Of a stretch of 64,000 nucleotides of DNA, positions 10,879-24,987 are shown piece by piece. Numbering within the stretch: the first letter of the stretch is position 1; every line of letters begins with the position of its first letter. The notes beneath the pieces were generated by a model. The model was given only the letters and a program-made list of their open reading frames with translations, had not been told where the DNA came from and searched no databases. Position numbers and translations under genes: made by a program. This DNA comes from Bolinopsis microptera (Eukaryota > Ctenophora > Tentaculata > Lobata > Bolinopsidae): positions 15,044,169 through 15,108,168 of the forward strand of contig NC_087072.1 of assembly GCF_026151205.1 (NCBI RefSeq). The letters run 5' to 3'.

Positions 10879-13800
10879 ATGGTCGATTGTACAGAAACGA
10901 TGCAGGTTCCTCTCCCGGTCCACCTCACTCAAAAGGTAAATAACCTTCCTCTTTCCATCCTCTGCAACATTATTGTTTAATTCAATGGTATTCCCAATTT
11001 AGTTTCTGTAGAATTACACACACACACAAATTAACACTCACACAAATCAATGTTTAATCTTCCGTAGTATTTTCACAGCCGATTTACATGATGGCTGTAA
11101 AATACTGTACTCAACAATAACACAGTTTCCTTCAGCTCCTCTCTTCGATCAACAATTCAAAGAATGGGAAGAATGATGGCGAGAAAACATTCAATGTAAG
11201 TATTTATCTTTCTACCGCAACATTATAATTCTTGTTGAAACACGTACACTGCTCCCACACTTGAGTTTAATCTGGCCTCTTATAGTATACCCCAGAAGAA
11301 TTCCGTCTTATTCTGGAGAACAGCTATATTCTTCTTATAATAGCGGGGTCTGCAGGTTAATTAATACAGGCTACAAATTATTTATTTACCTCAATATGTT
11401 TTATTTACACTCACCCGCTCCCACACTTTAGTTTAATTTAGTTTCTAAGAATCCCCTAATTGCAGCATTTATTCTAACAATTCTAAGTCTAATGTCTAGC
11501 CCTCCCACACCTCATGCAAAATCTTCCATGCGTGTAGGTTAGTACTAACAACTATGTAAGATTTGGTGTAATTTTATTGTTTGTCTCCGGGAATCGCGTG
11601 CCAAGTCTAAGACTAGGTAAGAGTAAGAAGCGACAAGTAGGGCTAATTTCACTGTGAGCTGAACAGAGTACGGCTACTAATCACTTAACTGCTTCCCTGT
11701 GATTGACAGGATTTCGGACACTCAGCTCTAGACTTTCAGATGCTCGGGTTCCTTTATCAAGCTGTTAATGGGGGTGATCTTGTCGGTTTTCAGATCCTAA
11801 TCGCATGTTTGGAGCGCGGGCACGTCAAAAAAGGGTGTCACGTGGGTATCTGGTTGGTGGGGATGTCAGCCTGATCTTATTCCATGTGCCCATGGTGTCA
11901 TTTCTATCACAGCCAGGCCTGAGAACACTCGTACTTTCTTAACAGAGTTCCAATCAAGTGCCAATCAGAGAACCAATTAGAAAACCTGGGTTAAACTCGA
12001 TTGATTGATCCGGAAGTTAAGGTGCATGGTGATTACATCCTAGTTATACGAGATTGAATGGAAGCAAGTGTCAAATACCAAATTAGATAGATGAACCCAA
12101 ATAACATGTGCTCGAATTGTGATGGTAGTAAAACAGGGCCGGATTTCCTTTTTAGAAACTCCAAAAGTAAACTAGATCTTAATTACCCTAACTAATATCA
12201 TTAATGCAATCTGCAGCACAGCGTTACAATAGGTTCATAGATGTGAAAAACTCGAAAGGGAAATTGGGGAATTGTTAGCTGAAATATAATAGTGCACATT
12301 TTCAGAGGTACGTCAGACAGCTGGTGGACCAGTACCTGGACAAGGAAGTTGTCATCAGCAAGCAGCCCGAAGACAAAGTGGAACTGATTGTGCAGGCCTG
12401 TCGGGAGAAGTTCCCAGACTTTGCTCACTGGACTACTACTCGCATAAGGTTAGATTCAATCTTTTTGTTTACAAATTTTCAGTGCTATACACTGAGACAC
12501 CGGCCAGCAAACCCCAGACCAAATTAAAACCAGATATACTGAATCCCTGACAAACTCATTCCCAACACTATGTTTATGTTTGGATTTGAAATTGTTTACA
12601 GCTCAAATGTCGCTCTAAATTGCCGAGTACTCTTGCCCTACTGGGGGAAATGACACCAATTGGCCACTGTCCAAGTGGACACATTGACTACATAGGCTAA
12701 TTTATAAATCCTTTCATAATTTATTATTTACATATACATTTTACACAATAAAAGAACAATCGTCTAGAAGTCTAGAGATTCTAAGAGGATCGATCATTGA
12801 TGCAATTCCTTTATAGCAGCACCTTATTAAAGTTTTAAACTTGTGTGGATATTAAAAAGGAGGTTAACCACGATTTACACAAATTCCTCGTATATTTTAT
12901 CCGAGTCAGACTCTGTTCTATAACTGAAAATACTCTAAGTAAACTTAAAACGCCGTCTTGTTACTCAATAGTCAATAATTAGCTCATTACCGACACGTCA
13001 TTAGCGAGCTTCATATCTCTTTTAAGTTTTAAGAGAGCACAAAGAGCTCTTGTTCTGATCTACCTTCAGATGTGGTAAATTCAGGTCTATCTTGTCATGT
13101 TGAACCGCCGCTTAATTTGAACAAGAGCGCTTCTGTCAACCTCATGATTTAATTGCACCTACTTCATGAGGTTTTACTAGATCGGAATTTAACAGAAATG
13201 CTCGACTTCATTCCGGAGATTCTCAAGATAGCTCTTGACCGATACTAATTAACTTTTATTAACAGGATCTACATTGAGTCATGCCGAAGATTGAAGAAAA
13301 TAAAGAACTCGCCCATACTACTGGCCAAGAGAAAAGCTGCTGGCAGGCGATTCCGAGAAGGGCAGAAGCTAAAGAAAATCGTAAGTTTACACTTACAGCT
13401 CATTTTCATTATGCCGCACAATGTCTTACATTATATTTTGAGTTATGATAATCATACAAACTACCATTGTCCTGGTGAGTCCTCGGAGCACGTGACGCAA
13501 ATCTCTGAAAAAGCTAATGATAAGATTATTTAACAAGAATAGGCCTGCACACAGACTCTAGTGCCGCTGTTTTTATTCTGGGTAGAACGGAGAAGCGCAT
13601 GTTTTTAGTCAAACCATTGTATCCTCCGACCTCCGTAATCTAATCCGTCAATATACTATAGCCTCCTCAGTTCCGAGGGCGTTAGCACGTGATTTTGTAT
13701 TTCAGCTGAGAGGGAGCATGTGCTCGGCATAAGACTCTTGGTCCTCATAATAGAATACTGCACAATCATAATCACTAGAAATTGTGTTAACACGTTGGAA

Positions 13801-16800
13801 CCCATTGTGTCTGTTACCCAGCTGCAAGCCTTCCTGTTAGCACTTCACCTAGAGACACAAGAGCTTTGGGGGGCAACATTTCACAAGATTCGCCAAGGAG
13901 AGGGGCCCAGTTAACAATGTAGGGAGGAACGTGTGTCCGAGGGGGAATCGGCCCGCCTCCTAGCGACCATTGTCATGGCTACCCCACGTGCTCTCCGAAA
14001 TGCTCTGTAGTAACACATGACTTGTGTTCTGCAGAGTTTTTCACATTAACCGGCCTGTAATTACTGCTCATCAGCCCCTCTACAAATTGATGGAGATTAA
14101 AGGATCTGAAAAAGGAGGAGTATGCTGGAGAGGGAGAATGGCAGGATAGGGGGAATGTGTACACCTCACCATACTTTTCCCACATTAACACAAACGCTTA
14201 AAACTAATGATATCCGTTAGAGAAATGCCATTGTTCAGAACCTAATACCTCAATTGAGCAGTCAACTGATTGTTGCTGTCAAAAAAGCTTTTGTTGTGAA
14301 GTTAAATGGCCCTGGGAAAATCAAGAGGTGGAGTGAGATTTTTAATAATTTCTCCTGAAATGGTCTCCAGACATATGTCACTATTGATTATTGACATGTT
14401 TACTTTCAGATCTCGTCCCAGCTGTCCATGCAAGCGACAGAGTCTCAGAGACACCTTGCCGAGTACCTATTAAAAGCTAACCAGGCTCAACTTGAATCTG
14501 CAATCACCGATGAACCCAGTAAGTATTTAACAAATCATTTAAGACCTATAGATTTATAGATTATAAGGAGTTGAACGTGTTTCTCTATGAAAATTATTTA
14601 CTGTCATTCATAACACCGACATGGTATGTACACCTAGAATATATGATTATTACACCACACTGTTTAAAACAAACTCATGGTTAAATTCTCATGGCGCTGA
14701 CTATAGTAGTCGTTTCTTTCTGCGGTTTGAATTATCGAGAAAGTATCGTCATGTGAGGAAATATAACAATGATTTCACAGAAAGGGGCGTTTATCTTAGG
14801 ACCTGGCCATTGAAAAGTGAGTCGTTCATCTTTGTCAGCAGCTTAAATGATGGGAATCACAAAGGCAAAGCCAGCACTTATTACGCAACAGTATTATACC
14901 AAGATATTGCCCCTTTGTCTAGAAGGCCCGAGTTTTTGTTAAATTTTGCCCCTCGTATAATACATTGTTTTCCCGAGCGGGATGTAAGTCACAAAATAAC
15001 AAAGCTTTACAATGTGACGTGTCCGAAGCTTATTTCGCTCGAATACCCGGCCGTCCAATGAAGTGCTTTCAAAATGTATCCCACCGAAGAACAAAAGCTC
15101 GGACCGAGCTGAATTACACGCTTTCAGACCCTCCTAAGGAAATGACATTTCCTGCCTTTATAATTATTTTTACGACTTTTTGTTATTTGGAGCGGCTAGC
15201 GAATCTCAGAACACAGCGGTTATACGTAAAGCCGTCTAACAAAGAGTGCTGCATGGAATTAAACAGGAAATTAAACAGGAATTAAACATGAGATTTATGT
15301 GACTTATAACTATACGAGTGGTTTATCCATTAGTGATGAGGTGGAATTCAGGGTTTTTTACCAGCTCTATTCAGCCCACTGCTTCTCACTGTGTAAATAT
15401 ATATTAACTCTCTTAATAAACAATAAAGGTCATCTCCGGTCGTGGCTTCATCGCTTAAGTCTAAGAATTAAGATCATGTAAGAATAATCAACAATGCCTC
15501 AATGTGCAGCCGATTCGAATTATACACCCGATCACCAGTTCCCATTCCGGAACAACACTCAGTTCCACACATTCCCAAATACAAAGGAAAAATTTATAAC
15601 TCTTTATCTTCTCCAGTGACGATGCTGAATACAGAGACCGATCTAGATTTACCACAAATGCCAGCTGAACACAACACCGCATTCAAATCTGTGTACAACT
15701 CAGCGCCCTTACTTAGCAACTCAGCCCCGCTTTTCAGCAGCCCGGCGCCATTACTAAGCAACTCAGCTCCACTATTCAGTAACCCAGCAACGACTGTGAC
15801 ATCAACCCCAGCCTTCCTTTCCGCACCAGCACGACTAGGACCTCTCGACTCTATCAACTCGGTGAGAGCCAGCATTAATTCAACTTCTTAGCATTTTAAT
15901 TTAAACTAACTTTTCGCTACTAAGTATTGCATTGTGCTAGTAAGCCTAAGGGCCCCACAGAGCATCCCAGAAAGGTGAAAATCAGTGCAGTATGATATAG
16001 TGCCCGGTTCTCTATAAGGATAATTAGGGAAGATCTGCTCATCTCGATCTGCTGTGACCTTCACAGCTCCGTTTACCAATCTGTAAGATAACTGTAGTTT
16101 TAGTGGGATTAAAGCTAATCACTTTGAGAACGGTGGCGTGTTGGAGACTAGTTGGGGCAGGAAATAAATCTAGTCCACGTCCCCCCATGAGGAATCATTA
16201 ACACACTGCTCAGTTTTATCTTAACTATTCTCAGCGCTCATTTCTGACTTTACAAACTCATAATACCTCAGTTTAAAACTAGAAAACAGCTGTTAAAATA
16301 AAATGTAAGAGAATAAACGAAAAGTGAGAAGTTTTATCATACTAAGAAAAACCGCACTTTTCCTATGTAGTTCACTCAATCCCATATAGAAACTTAGATA
16401 AAATAAAATGAGATGAAAGTTGCTTTTGTGACAATACATAACACAACATTTAATTTCACAGGCACTGAGCAGTATGATGCCTCAACTCTTAAAAGTTCAA
16501 CAAAGTCTCACCGAGACCAGCACCCCAGCAAGCATGTTGCCCACTTTCCTACCAACCTCCTCCTCCTCATTGCCCTCAACTAACTTCGTGACAGGGTTCC
16601 AGCTACACACCAGGATCCCCTCGCCTCCCTCCTCCTTTACCCCAACCATTCCTACTTCAACTACATGCGGGGTCTTCTCCCCTAAAGCGATCAGACCTGT
16701 CGCCAGTCCCACCACAACTCCACCTCCGAGATGCTCTCCTCTGAAGCTGACCATCACCCTCCCGGATCACCCTAATATCTCACCTTCCTCCTCCGACAGT

Positions 16801-17269
16801 GGCGTATCGTGTTCTCTCAGTTACAATGTAAGTTAAATTTCAGGTTATAGTTTTAACAGCCCGATGGTGGTGTAAAAAAGTAAAGAAAGTTATTTCAATT
16901 AGACTAAAGTTAGACTAACTCCGAAACTAATAGGTACAATTCTTTCAGGCTTCCGGAAACGCTTCCACATCCCCTGATCGTTCAATCAGCCCAAAACAAA
17001 AGAATTTCCAGATCGACTCTCTGATGAACAGCGTGATCAAGTCGAGTCCTACCAGACCAAAGATCGACCTTTCCGAAAGGATGAAGACCACAGAGTCGAC
17101 CATGTCACAGATGCTGGACCGTCCTCTCTTCCCTACAGGCGAAATGAGCATGACGGAGATCCTGAACGCCAAGACTCTGGTGACGAGTTACAGAGAAGCT
17201 GCCAACTTCTTGTACCGAGCAGCTTCAGAACTTGAGCAGTTGCTCCCAAATGACCACAGAGTGTTTTGA
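10879..17269 (+). CDS. NOL4-family protein, paralogue 1 (8 exons, about 471 aa)
   Basis: Coding exons by GT-AG sites and matching phases: 10879-10935, 11136-11195, 12306-12448, 13266-13380, 14410-14518, 15617-15861, 16462-16827, 16949-17269, together 1416 bp with stop. The start ATG is in an AAAATGG context. Exons 3-4 encode a helical block (YVRQLVDQYLDKEV, VISKQPEDK, IESCRRLKK) matching the conserved region of vertebrate NOL4. The last 41 residues (SYREAANFLYRAA, then ELEQLL) match the NOL4 C-terminal helix. Exon 4 is strongly basic (KRKAAGRRFREGQKLKK), a likely nuclear localisation signal. Exon 6 has a tandem NSAPLLSNSAPLF repeat; exon 7 is Ser/Pro/Thr-rich. The NOL4 family is nuclear/nucleolar with poorly known function. 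Exons 1-2 are less certain than 3-8. Confidence 0.85.
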
Positions 17270-18920
17270 ACTCGGAATATTGAGTCGAATGCGACTGAAA
17301 TGAAATTGTGATATGAAATACATATGTGATCTAGAGTACATTCAACTTTAAGATGTATGAGGTGTGGATATTTTAGAAGTAGAGCTAAGCTTCCTTCAAT
17401 GGGTTTGAACTGAATTACAAATGCACCAATGTGCTGTACAGTCTGAAGGATTACAGTCAGTTTTACAATTATTTTGCATGAATTGTTCATTGTTGACAGT
17501 TGACCGGGTAAAGATGGTATTTAAATATTTGTACATATTGCGATTAAATTGACGATTTGAACTAAACATACTTTAACACTGATAGCACGATTATTCTTAT
17601 CTTGAGCTCTAAACGAACACTGAGAGAATGTTTTTATTTAAGTAGTTTATTTATGGACCAGATCTTTCAAATCAGTTTATCTTTTTAGACAGTCGTTTCA
17701 CTTTAATAACACGAACAGAAACTTTAAAATTCAGATAATAGTGTGTACACTGTAAATATTCCGAGGAATTGTAAATTGAGATTCCTGTTACAAGTAAAAA
17801 CACCACCAACTCCTATTTTGCGAACAGTGCTGTGATTGTTCTAAACTAAAAATATAAAGCTGTATTGAGGCGACCCATCCTCTGTTGTTAGATTGTTATA
17901 TATAACACACTAACTATATGGGATGACGTAAGCTGTGCACTAGCTCCGTTAACAATGATCCACACAGCAACACGTAATGTAGTGGGATCGAAGCTGTAAT
18001 TATCCAGATAGTTCTTTTGGAAAAGTGAAACTTAGCATTTGTAAGAGTTTATAGTTGCAAGTGGAAGCGGCTAAAATTAAACACGTGATCGACCCTTTTT
18101 GAACTGCCCTTTTTTCGAACTGCCCATTTGTTTCCACTCGGAGTGGACCGTAAAAAAGATGTGGTGGTGTCAGGGAGAACAATACTCGTTATTATAAATA
18201 TAATAGTTCCATAATTAATTCAAATTATCAAGCTGATCTGTTTGCAGATCTGAATCAGTAACAGCACTTATTTCAGTAAAGTTAATGTCCATGCCTTGTG
18301 AAATTGTTCGCACTTTTCCTACGAGTAGAATCTTAAATTTGCAAATGAATTTTGACAGGCACTGAAAACAATGAAAAGACCTTGAAAAAGTGCTGGGATA
18401 CTTAAATTGGGTACAAAGGACAAGGAAATTTGAAAGAGACATGTACTTTGCTGAACAATGGTTAAGAAAATTCTCACCAGAAATGCTTGGGTTTAAACCT
18501 TCAGGAAGATAGGGTAGTCACATTGAGAATTCAAAGGGTTCCGCAATATCTATAAACATCAGGCCTTGCTGCGAGTGTTCAAGTTGATTGGAATCTCAAT
18601 CTCAATCGCCCGCATGGGATGTAGCTAGATACTTCAGTATGTACATATTTTATTGTTATTAATTGGGATTGTCCAGAACCAGGGTGTTAATCCAAAGTTT
18701 GAACTATGGAAGTGGAATCGCGTGACCGTCGATGCTGGCTTAACAGTTAACACCAGCATAAATACTATTAGATTCGGCATGGCATTGAAAGCTTATCTCC
18801 GGTACATGAGCATTGAGCACCGGTACTTGAACAGGAAGTAAATATAATGATGTTAGAACGTCGCGTAGAACCTAGCAATATCTGCAGCAATATGTAATGA
18901 ATATAAACATATAACGATTA
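17270..18920. other. 3' flank of NOL4-like gene 1
   Basis: AT-rich, no supported exons. It probably contains the 3' UTR; an ATTAAA at 17543-17548 is a weak candidate polyadenylation signal. Short reading frames here lack any recognisable feature. Confidence 0.4.
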
Positions 18921-19261
18921 GGGGCCATCTACTTAGGACGTCCGCCAAAATCGCAGATTTTCATACCAACCCCCCCCCCCCCCCCCCCTCCGGGTGTGTC
19001 CGAATTTTCAAAACCACCCCCCCCCCCCTCATCCTGATGTCCGGATTTCCTGCTACTTTTAAAAGTACTAATAAAACCAACTCAAATTCATTGAGTAATT
19101 AGTGTCAAAGAGTTAAAATTAATGGGACTTTTTCGTTGATTCTGCCAAAATTTCCGGACGTCCGGATTTTCAGAAACCACCCCCTCCCCCTGTCCGGATT
19201 TTTCCGAAATTCCAAAACCACCCCCTTTCCTATTTGCCAGACTTCATAAGTAGATGGCCCC
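18921..19261. mobile_element. PIF/Harbinger-type MITE with poly-C tracts, 341 bp
   Basis: Terminal inverted repeats GGGGCCATCTACTTA, extending imperfectly as GGACGTC/TGAAGTC, with a TTA target duplication at 18918-18920 and 19262-19264. Ends starting GGGGCC and a TWA duplication fit the PIF/Harbinger superfamily. The interior has long C runs (about 18967-18988, 19016-19028) and repeated GTCCGGATTTT units in direct order. No transposase. Confidence 0.8.
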
Positions 19262-19264
19262 TTA

Positions 19265-22200
19265 TATCCGGGACAGTATGGCGGATGGTAAAGTGCGGCT
19301 TTACTTATAATGTGACTTACAATACATGATCAATGTTCACCTCTACAAGTACATTCAAATCGGATAGACTCCGGGTTATCATAATATGACAATTTATAAA
19401 GAAGAAAAGTTTGGGTATTTAAAATGTTAATGGTTCGGGAAATTGCTAAAGGGCGCCCTCTTGACAAGCCCTCCTGCTCAGTACTGCATATAGGAAGACT
19501 CAAACCCCTCACTTGACAATTCTTGGTATTTCAAGATGTGCTGAACATCACAATAATTGCAACATCAGTTTGCAACATCAGTTTTCATCACTCAATGATT
19601 AAACTGCAGCGACAAAGGCTCGGCACATGAAATGATGTCAGGTTTGTTGAGAAGCACTGTTGTAGGAATTTTGCCAATTGAACGAGATTAGACCGGTAAA
19701 CAGAACGCGAGTCTAACTCAACCTCCAGACAATCGGCTCAGCTTTTGAAGATTTCGATTAGTTTAATGTTCAACAACATCACAATGGAAAACACACTTAA
19801 CAGCTACACTAAGGACGGTAGAAGTTGCCGCGACGAGGTTTGAAACCGCAAAAACTAAACTCTATAACAGGGGTACTTAATTGTGTCTGAAGTGCTCATG
19901 GGATGATACTGTATTGAAGTTTGAACACTTTACCAGTGACGTCAGCACTTTACCAGTGACGTCAGCACTTTACCAGTGACGTCAGCACTTTACCAGTGAC
20001 TGTTTGGGCATGATTTTAATATAAAGGTATATTCGTATTAGAAAATCATCATAATATCGAAATTAAATGTCAACTACTTGGTAGAAACGCTGGATAGTGG
20101 AACATTGATCAAGTTATCTCTGAGTGAGCGCTGATTTGAGTTTTCTGCCCTGTTAATTGGTCCAGTTACCAGTTAACACGTGGATTTTCCTGGATTTCAA
20201 GGAAGGGGCATACAATCACTCAAATTACATTTAAAGATTGGGTGTAAGCCTGTCATTGTCAGATCACGATATTTTATTTCGAGTCTTGGCACTTCATGAC
20301 ATCGTTTATGCCTTTAATATCATCAAATACCTATTAAATTAAACAGTTTTCGTGGTTAAAGAAATTTTTTTCGACAGGTACAGTTCCTAAAATAAATTGA
20401 TTGGGGAGTGGTTCTCTTTTGCTGACTCCAGATAACCAGGAAGATATGATCAGCACCCAACAAGACCCCCCAGTGACAGTGCGCACCTTGTTTCTCAGTC
20501 TGTACGTCAGAAAACATGTCAGTGAAACTGGTGCAACCCTGGAACTACAAGTTGTCAATGAGGTACATCCAGGGTGCAATATGATAAACACTTAACAGGC
20601 CATCTAGCACACGAAGAATTTTAAGAAAATAACCATAGCTTCGTGTGTTATGACAGTGATCACCTTATATTCATGCATAGTTTATGACAGTTTACGGTGC
20701 GATATATATCACGGTTCTAAAATCAAGTATTCTCGAAAAATAACCCTACATGTTTGTGCTGCAACTTTTCCTCGTCCCCTTCGTGCTGTTCGTGCTGTAG
20801 GATAATTTGGGGTTGCCTAAACTGAGGTGAGTAAGGTTGAGGGCAATACGTTAGACCTTTATGCAGTGCTACGTGTCTGAGTACCGTCTGCAGGGAACGT
20901 GTAAAGCACAGTGCAGTGCTCTTCGTCTTTTTAGAAACTTTAACCCCATAACCTCTCGAGCTGTAAAACACAATAAAAGTGGGAGCATTCGTGTCTGGGG
21001 GAGCTAGACAGTGACATGTGCTGAATATGGACAACAGATGGACTTCACCTAAATGTACCTTGTATGATACAATATGAACAACACAAATGCTTTGTTTTTA
21101 AAATATTAACCACTTTATATTTACCACGATATTGATATGATGGCACGATATTTCACCTTCGCAGTTTAGTTTATCAGACATGTGCCCGCAGTTGTAATTG
21201 TATAGTTTTATTGTGATGAAGAGCTTGAAATTAAGGTTTAGATCTACAATTATAACGTGCAGCTGTATACAGTATGCGAATTGCTCTTTATTGATACGAA
21301 GTGCTATAATTCACTAAAGCTCCGGATGAGATTTGTGAAGAGGATTTAATAAGGAATGGCCGATATTACTATAAATCGTGTATCGTACTGAGTGGCAAAT
21401 GAGGTTATTTCCTGGTCTAAAGCAATAAATACAGGATTAAATCAGCTTATTGCGGGGAGTATTGTGTGTGTTTGATGAGGTCGGATAACAATGATCAATA
21501 ACGTCGGGTATAACTTCACTATAACGGCTAAACGGCATCATGTATAGTTATTAGTTATAACTTCATACTCATAGTACCGTGCTTTTGTATCCCTTTAACT
21601 GTTATTAACACCGTTATTTTACACCATATACTGAACATCTGTAGAAGCGCAGACTTAGATCAATGTTAAAACTGACTTTTCAGGTTTTTAAAATGTTTGA
21701 AATGGTTTCTTCAACCAAAATATTTGTAAATAGTACAGCTGAGAGCTCACATTTATTTTGTGCCTTGTTCAAATCGAGGGTTAAGTCTAACAAGAGAGGC
21801 GGCCCAGACCCTTAGGGGTAATCACAGCTATTTGACTTGGATCTATTACTATTACTCTATTAGTAGCATTATATTATGATGGGACCGATTATTTTGTACA
21901 GTAAAGCCACTATCGTTTACTGGGACCGGTCACCACTAACCAGCTCTTTCCCGAATCTAAATTGCTTTACGATTATGAAAACACAAAGGGCAGGCTCGTT
22001 TAAAGGGTGAGTCCTGTGTCACAAGGGCTAAGAATTTGACTGAAGTGAGGCCAGCAACAATGGGGCGATGTTCGGAGATAAAACAACCGGTAAAAAGAAG
22101 CCTCCCCTTAAACAATGGGGTTTCCTCGATCAACAATGACAAATTTGCCCAACAGCATCTTTATCTAGAGCTAAATTTGTGTATTGGCGTCCGTTGCTGC

Positions 22201-24987
22201 TATTATGTGGAGTTACCACGTGGTTTTACGAAATTTTTAACTTTCTGACTTGGAGTGCGTCGTTTACGGGTCCCGGTACAAATGGATAATTATGAAATTG
22301 GAGCACTTTAGACAGTCCAGGCCGTTTTTCTTGCGTCCCTTAGATTGTTTAATATTTAGCCGGCTTCTTTCATTTTGCTAAACAAAAACATTGGATCATT
22401 ATCCTTTATATTTTTGGCACAAATTAAATAACCCTAAATAATAAATGGACGACACGACAGAGGCCTCTCCTACCTCCGCAGAAAATTTTAATTGCAGTAG
22501 TTTTGGTAGAGGAGAAGGGGACTGTCGTTAATTCGGCGAGATTATAGTTAACGAGACAGTGAGAAGTAAAAGTAATTATTTTCGCTAATTTGCCTCATTT
22601 GTTGGGTTGCATCTCATCACGTGAGGCTCATGCGGATGGTAGAAGTTTTACAGCTCGAGTCTAAGTAGTGCTCTTGAGCTGGAGAGGCCGGTAACGCGCA
22701 TTTGTTAGTCACGTGAGCAGACCTGCTAACGCTCATTACTCCATCATTACAAATTGTAGACATTTGTTCGGTTCCACTTAATCTAAAACACCTCACACCT
22801 TTCACTATTTTTGTTCAATTTTAATATCGATATCAGCCGCAATTTGTAGCATATTTTTACCGTAATCTTTATTGTCATTTGTGGAATAGAGTGGTTTTAA
22901 TAGGCTCGTTATGGGCAAATTAACAGTTATACAGTATATTACAACAGTGTTTACTACAGGCCCTCTCTCTTCGTAATTTCAATTTTGATGCCATGTTTTC
23001 TGACACCATTGAGCTCGAGGGTAAGCATCTGGCTTATAATTCTCCAGTTTCAAGCTCGATACCAGCGGATTTTGTCCAGGAAAGCTAATGATTTGCCTCT
23101 TGATTTTACCTTGCACTGATCCCCAACCTGTCACATTCCCGATTTAAACGATTTTTTCCCGGAAAATCTGGTCATTTCGTTAGCTACTCTGAAACTGACA
23201 CCTTTATTCTGTCTGCTATTATCCGGTCCCTGGTCAGATAATTGCTGAATACAGGTGGTTATTATCGACAATAAAATTAAGCGCGGATTAAACTAAATGA
23301 TGGGGAGGACAGGCTTTGAAAGTGAAACTAGGTATATAGTTGGAGCTCTAGATCACTGGTGCAGTTCATTGTTTTTGCAACAGTGGTTTCTTGACTGGGC
23401 TTCGTTTAGTGCAGTGATAAACCTTGTTTAGCTAAATTAAACCTGTAGATGAAAGACCTGCTGGATATCATTTTCTCTGAGATTAACGAGATGGCGATAC
23501 ACTTGATCCATTAGTGAAATATTAGGGCCACAAAATAAACTAAAGTAGTTTACTCACTCTCATCGCATTACAATCAGCTGTTAAACCGTTAAAAGAAAGT
23601 CATCTTTTTCTTCTGAGTCTAACGCTAATTTCGTCTAATATTAATTCAAAGAAATGTTTTAGAAGGTTAATTAGTTGTTGCAACAACACATGACTACGTC
23701 TACCAGCTCACTACTCAGCAGCTACTGATCTACACTCAAGCATTGTCCTACAACTTTTTGACAGTTTTTCTGTGCAGGTCCTTTGCATTAGTTCCATGAT
23801 GTTCGATCATTTACAAATTGCGGTAATTATATAGCGTCTACTCCAGCTTCACTAACATCGTGTCTCAACAAACACAGATTCCAAGTGGAATCACACACAT
23901 ACAAATTTAATTAAAAACCCCACAACCAACCAAAACCCCTTCATATCCCACTTTTTATGCTAATCCTGAACCATAACCAATCAGTAATCACGCTCCATCA
24001 CGACGAGAGACCAGCGGCTCATGATACACCTCGACAAGACATGAAGACGTGATGACTATTCAAATAACCGCAGCAAAAAACGTGCGTTCATCATCGTAAT
24101 ACCTTCTAATCATTAAAATTCAACTAAATTTATCATCAACTCTGCCGGGACCTGTGTGAGTCGACATTATAACAAACAACTTTCCAAGCGGCAGATTGCT
24201 ATGTTGTTATAACACGTAGGTACGGTTTGTAGGTTGGAGCTATCACTTTTAGATTATTACAGAGAGGGAGAGACTGTCTAATCAGTAATGTGCCCTCTGT
24301 TCTATGATGATCAAATTTAGATAGGATTAATTCGGATTAGGTGATTATAATACTAATGCCATTATCATGTGTTCATTAATCCAGCTATAGGTAGTATGTT
24401 TGGGAGGGCCTTGTTAGATTCTAGTAAAGGTTTTGAATTTCAGGAGGTTTTTGTTGATTTTAAAGCTCTTTGTACTCCCTCCTCCTCAACACTATTGTTC
24501 TTCAGACAATGCCCTCGTCTCTTTTGCGCCTCGTCCAGATTTATTAATGTGCAAGTGAGCTAGTTAAATACTCATTTACCGGTATATCACAGCTTCAATT
24601 GATCGTTTACGGTTGTGGACTAATTTTTTCAATTTCGTTAGCCTAAGCAAGGTGGTCCAGCTTTTAGAGTTTTCTGGACATGGGTTGTTTGCATCGATAT
24701 CTGTTCAGATGGTTCCTAATCACAGTGAACTGTGAAACGCTGAACTCCGAATTCTGCAGCTTATCCGTAACGATATAATTAGAACTGAGGTACCTACTGG
24801 TAGCCGCAAGATTCCGTATATATTTTCTATTCTTTATGACAATACAATCACATTGCGCTTAACACCGATAATACTTTGAATTGTTATTTGTCCAACCTCG
24901 TCACGTTTGCCTGTGTATATGTTTGAAGTTACCTGTAATATTCTACACAGTTTTCTAAATCATCTACCTTTTAGGTTTTTAATAGCA
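19265..24987. other. Intergenic region between the two NOL4-like genes
   Basis: About 5.7 kb with no exon I can support. Notable contents are the CRE minisatellite (19926-20000) and two TCACGTG sites (about 22617 and 22710). The rest is AT-rich. Untranslated or divergent 5' exons of paralogue 2 could lie here unseen. Confidence 0.4.
19926..20000. repeat. 20-bp minisatellite with CRE motif, 3.75 copies
   Basis: Unit CACTTTACCAGTGACGTCAG repeated head to tail without visible variation. Each of the first three units contains the full palindrome TGACGTCA, the CREB/ATF binding site. Confidence 0.9.

Noticed and set aside
12201-12428. Minus-strand frames opposite the helical exons (also at 25888-26265)
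   Set aside because: Similar to each other only because the plus-strand exons are nearly identical; they have no support as genes.
14621-15061. 146-codon open frame inside an intron of NOL4-like gene 1
   Set aside because: No recognisable motif, no splice continuity with neighbouring exons, and AT-rich composition like its surroundings. Could be chance; not annotated as a gene.
15594-15875. Minus-strand frame with GAELLSNGAGLL repeats
   Set aside because: It is the reverse reading of the repetitive exon 6 of NOL4-like gene 1.
20401-20595. 64-codon frame as a possible extra exon between the NOL4-like genes
   Set aside because: No homologous segment in either NOL4-like gene and no convincing splice sites around it.
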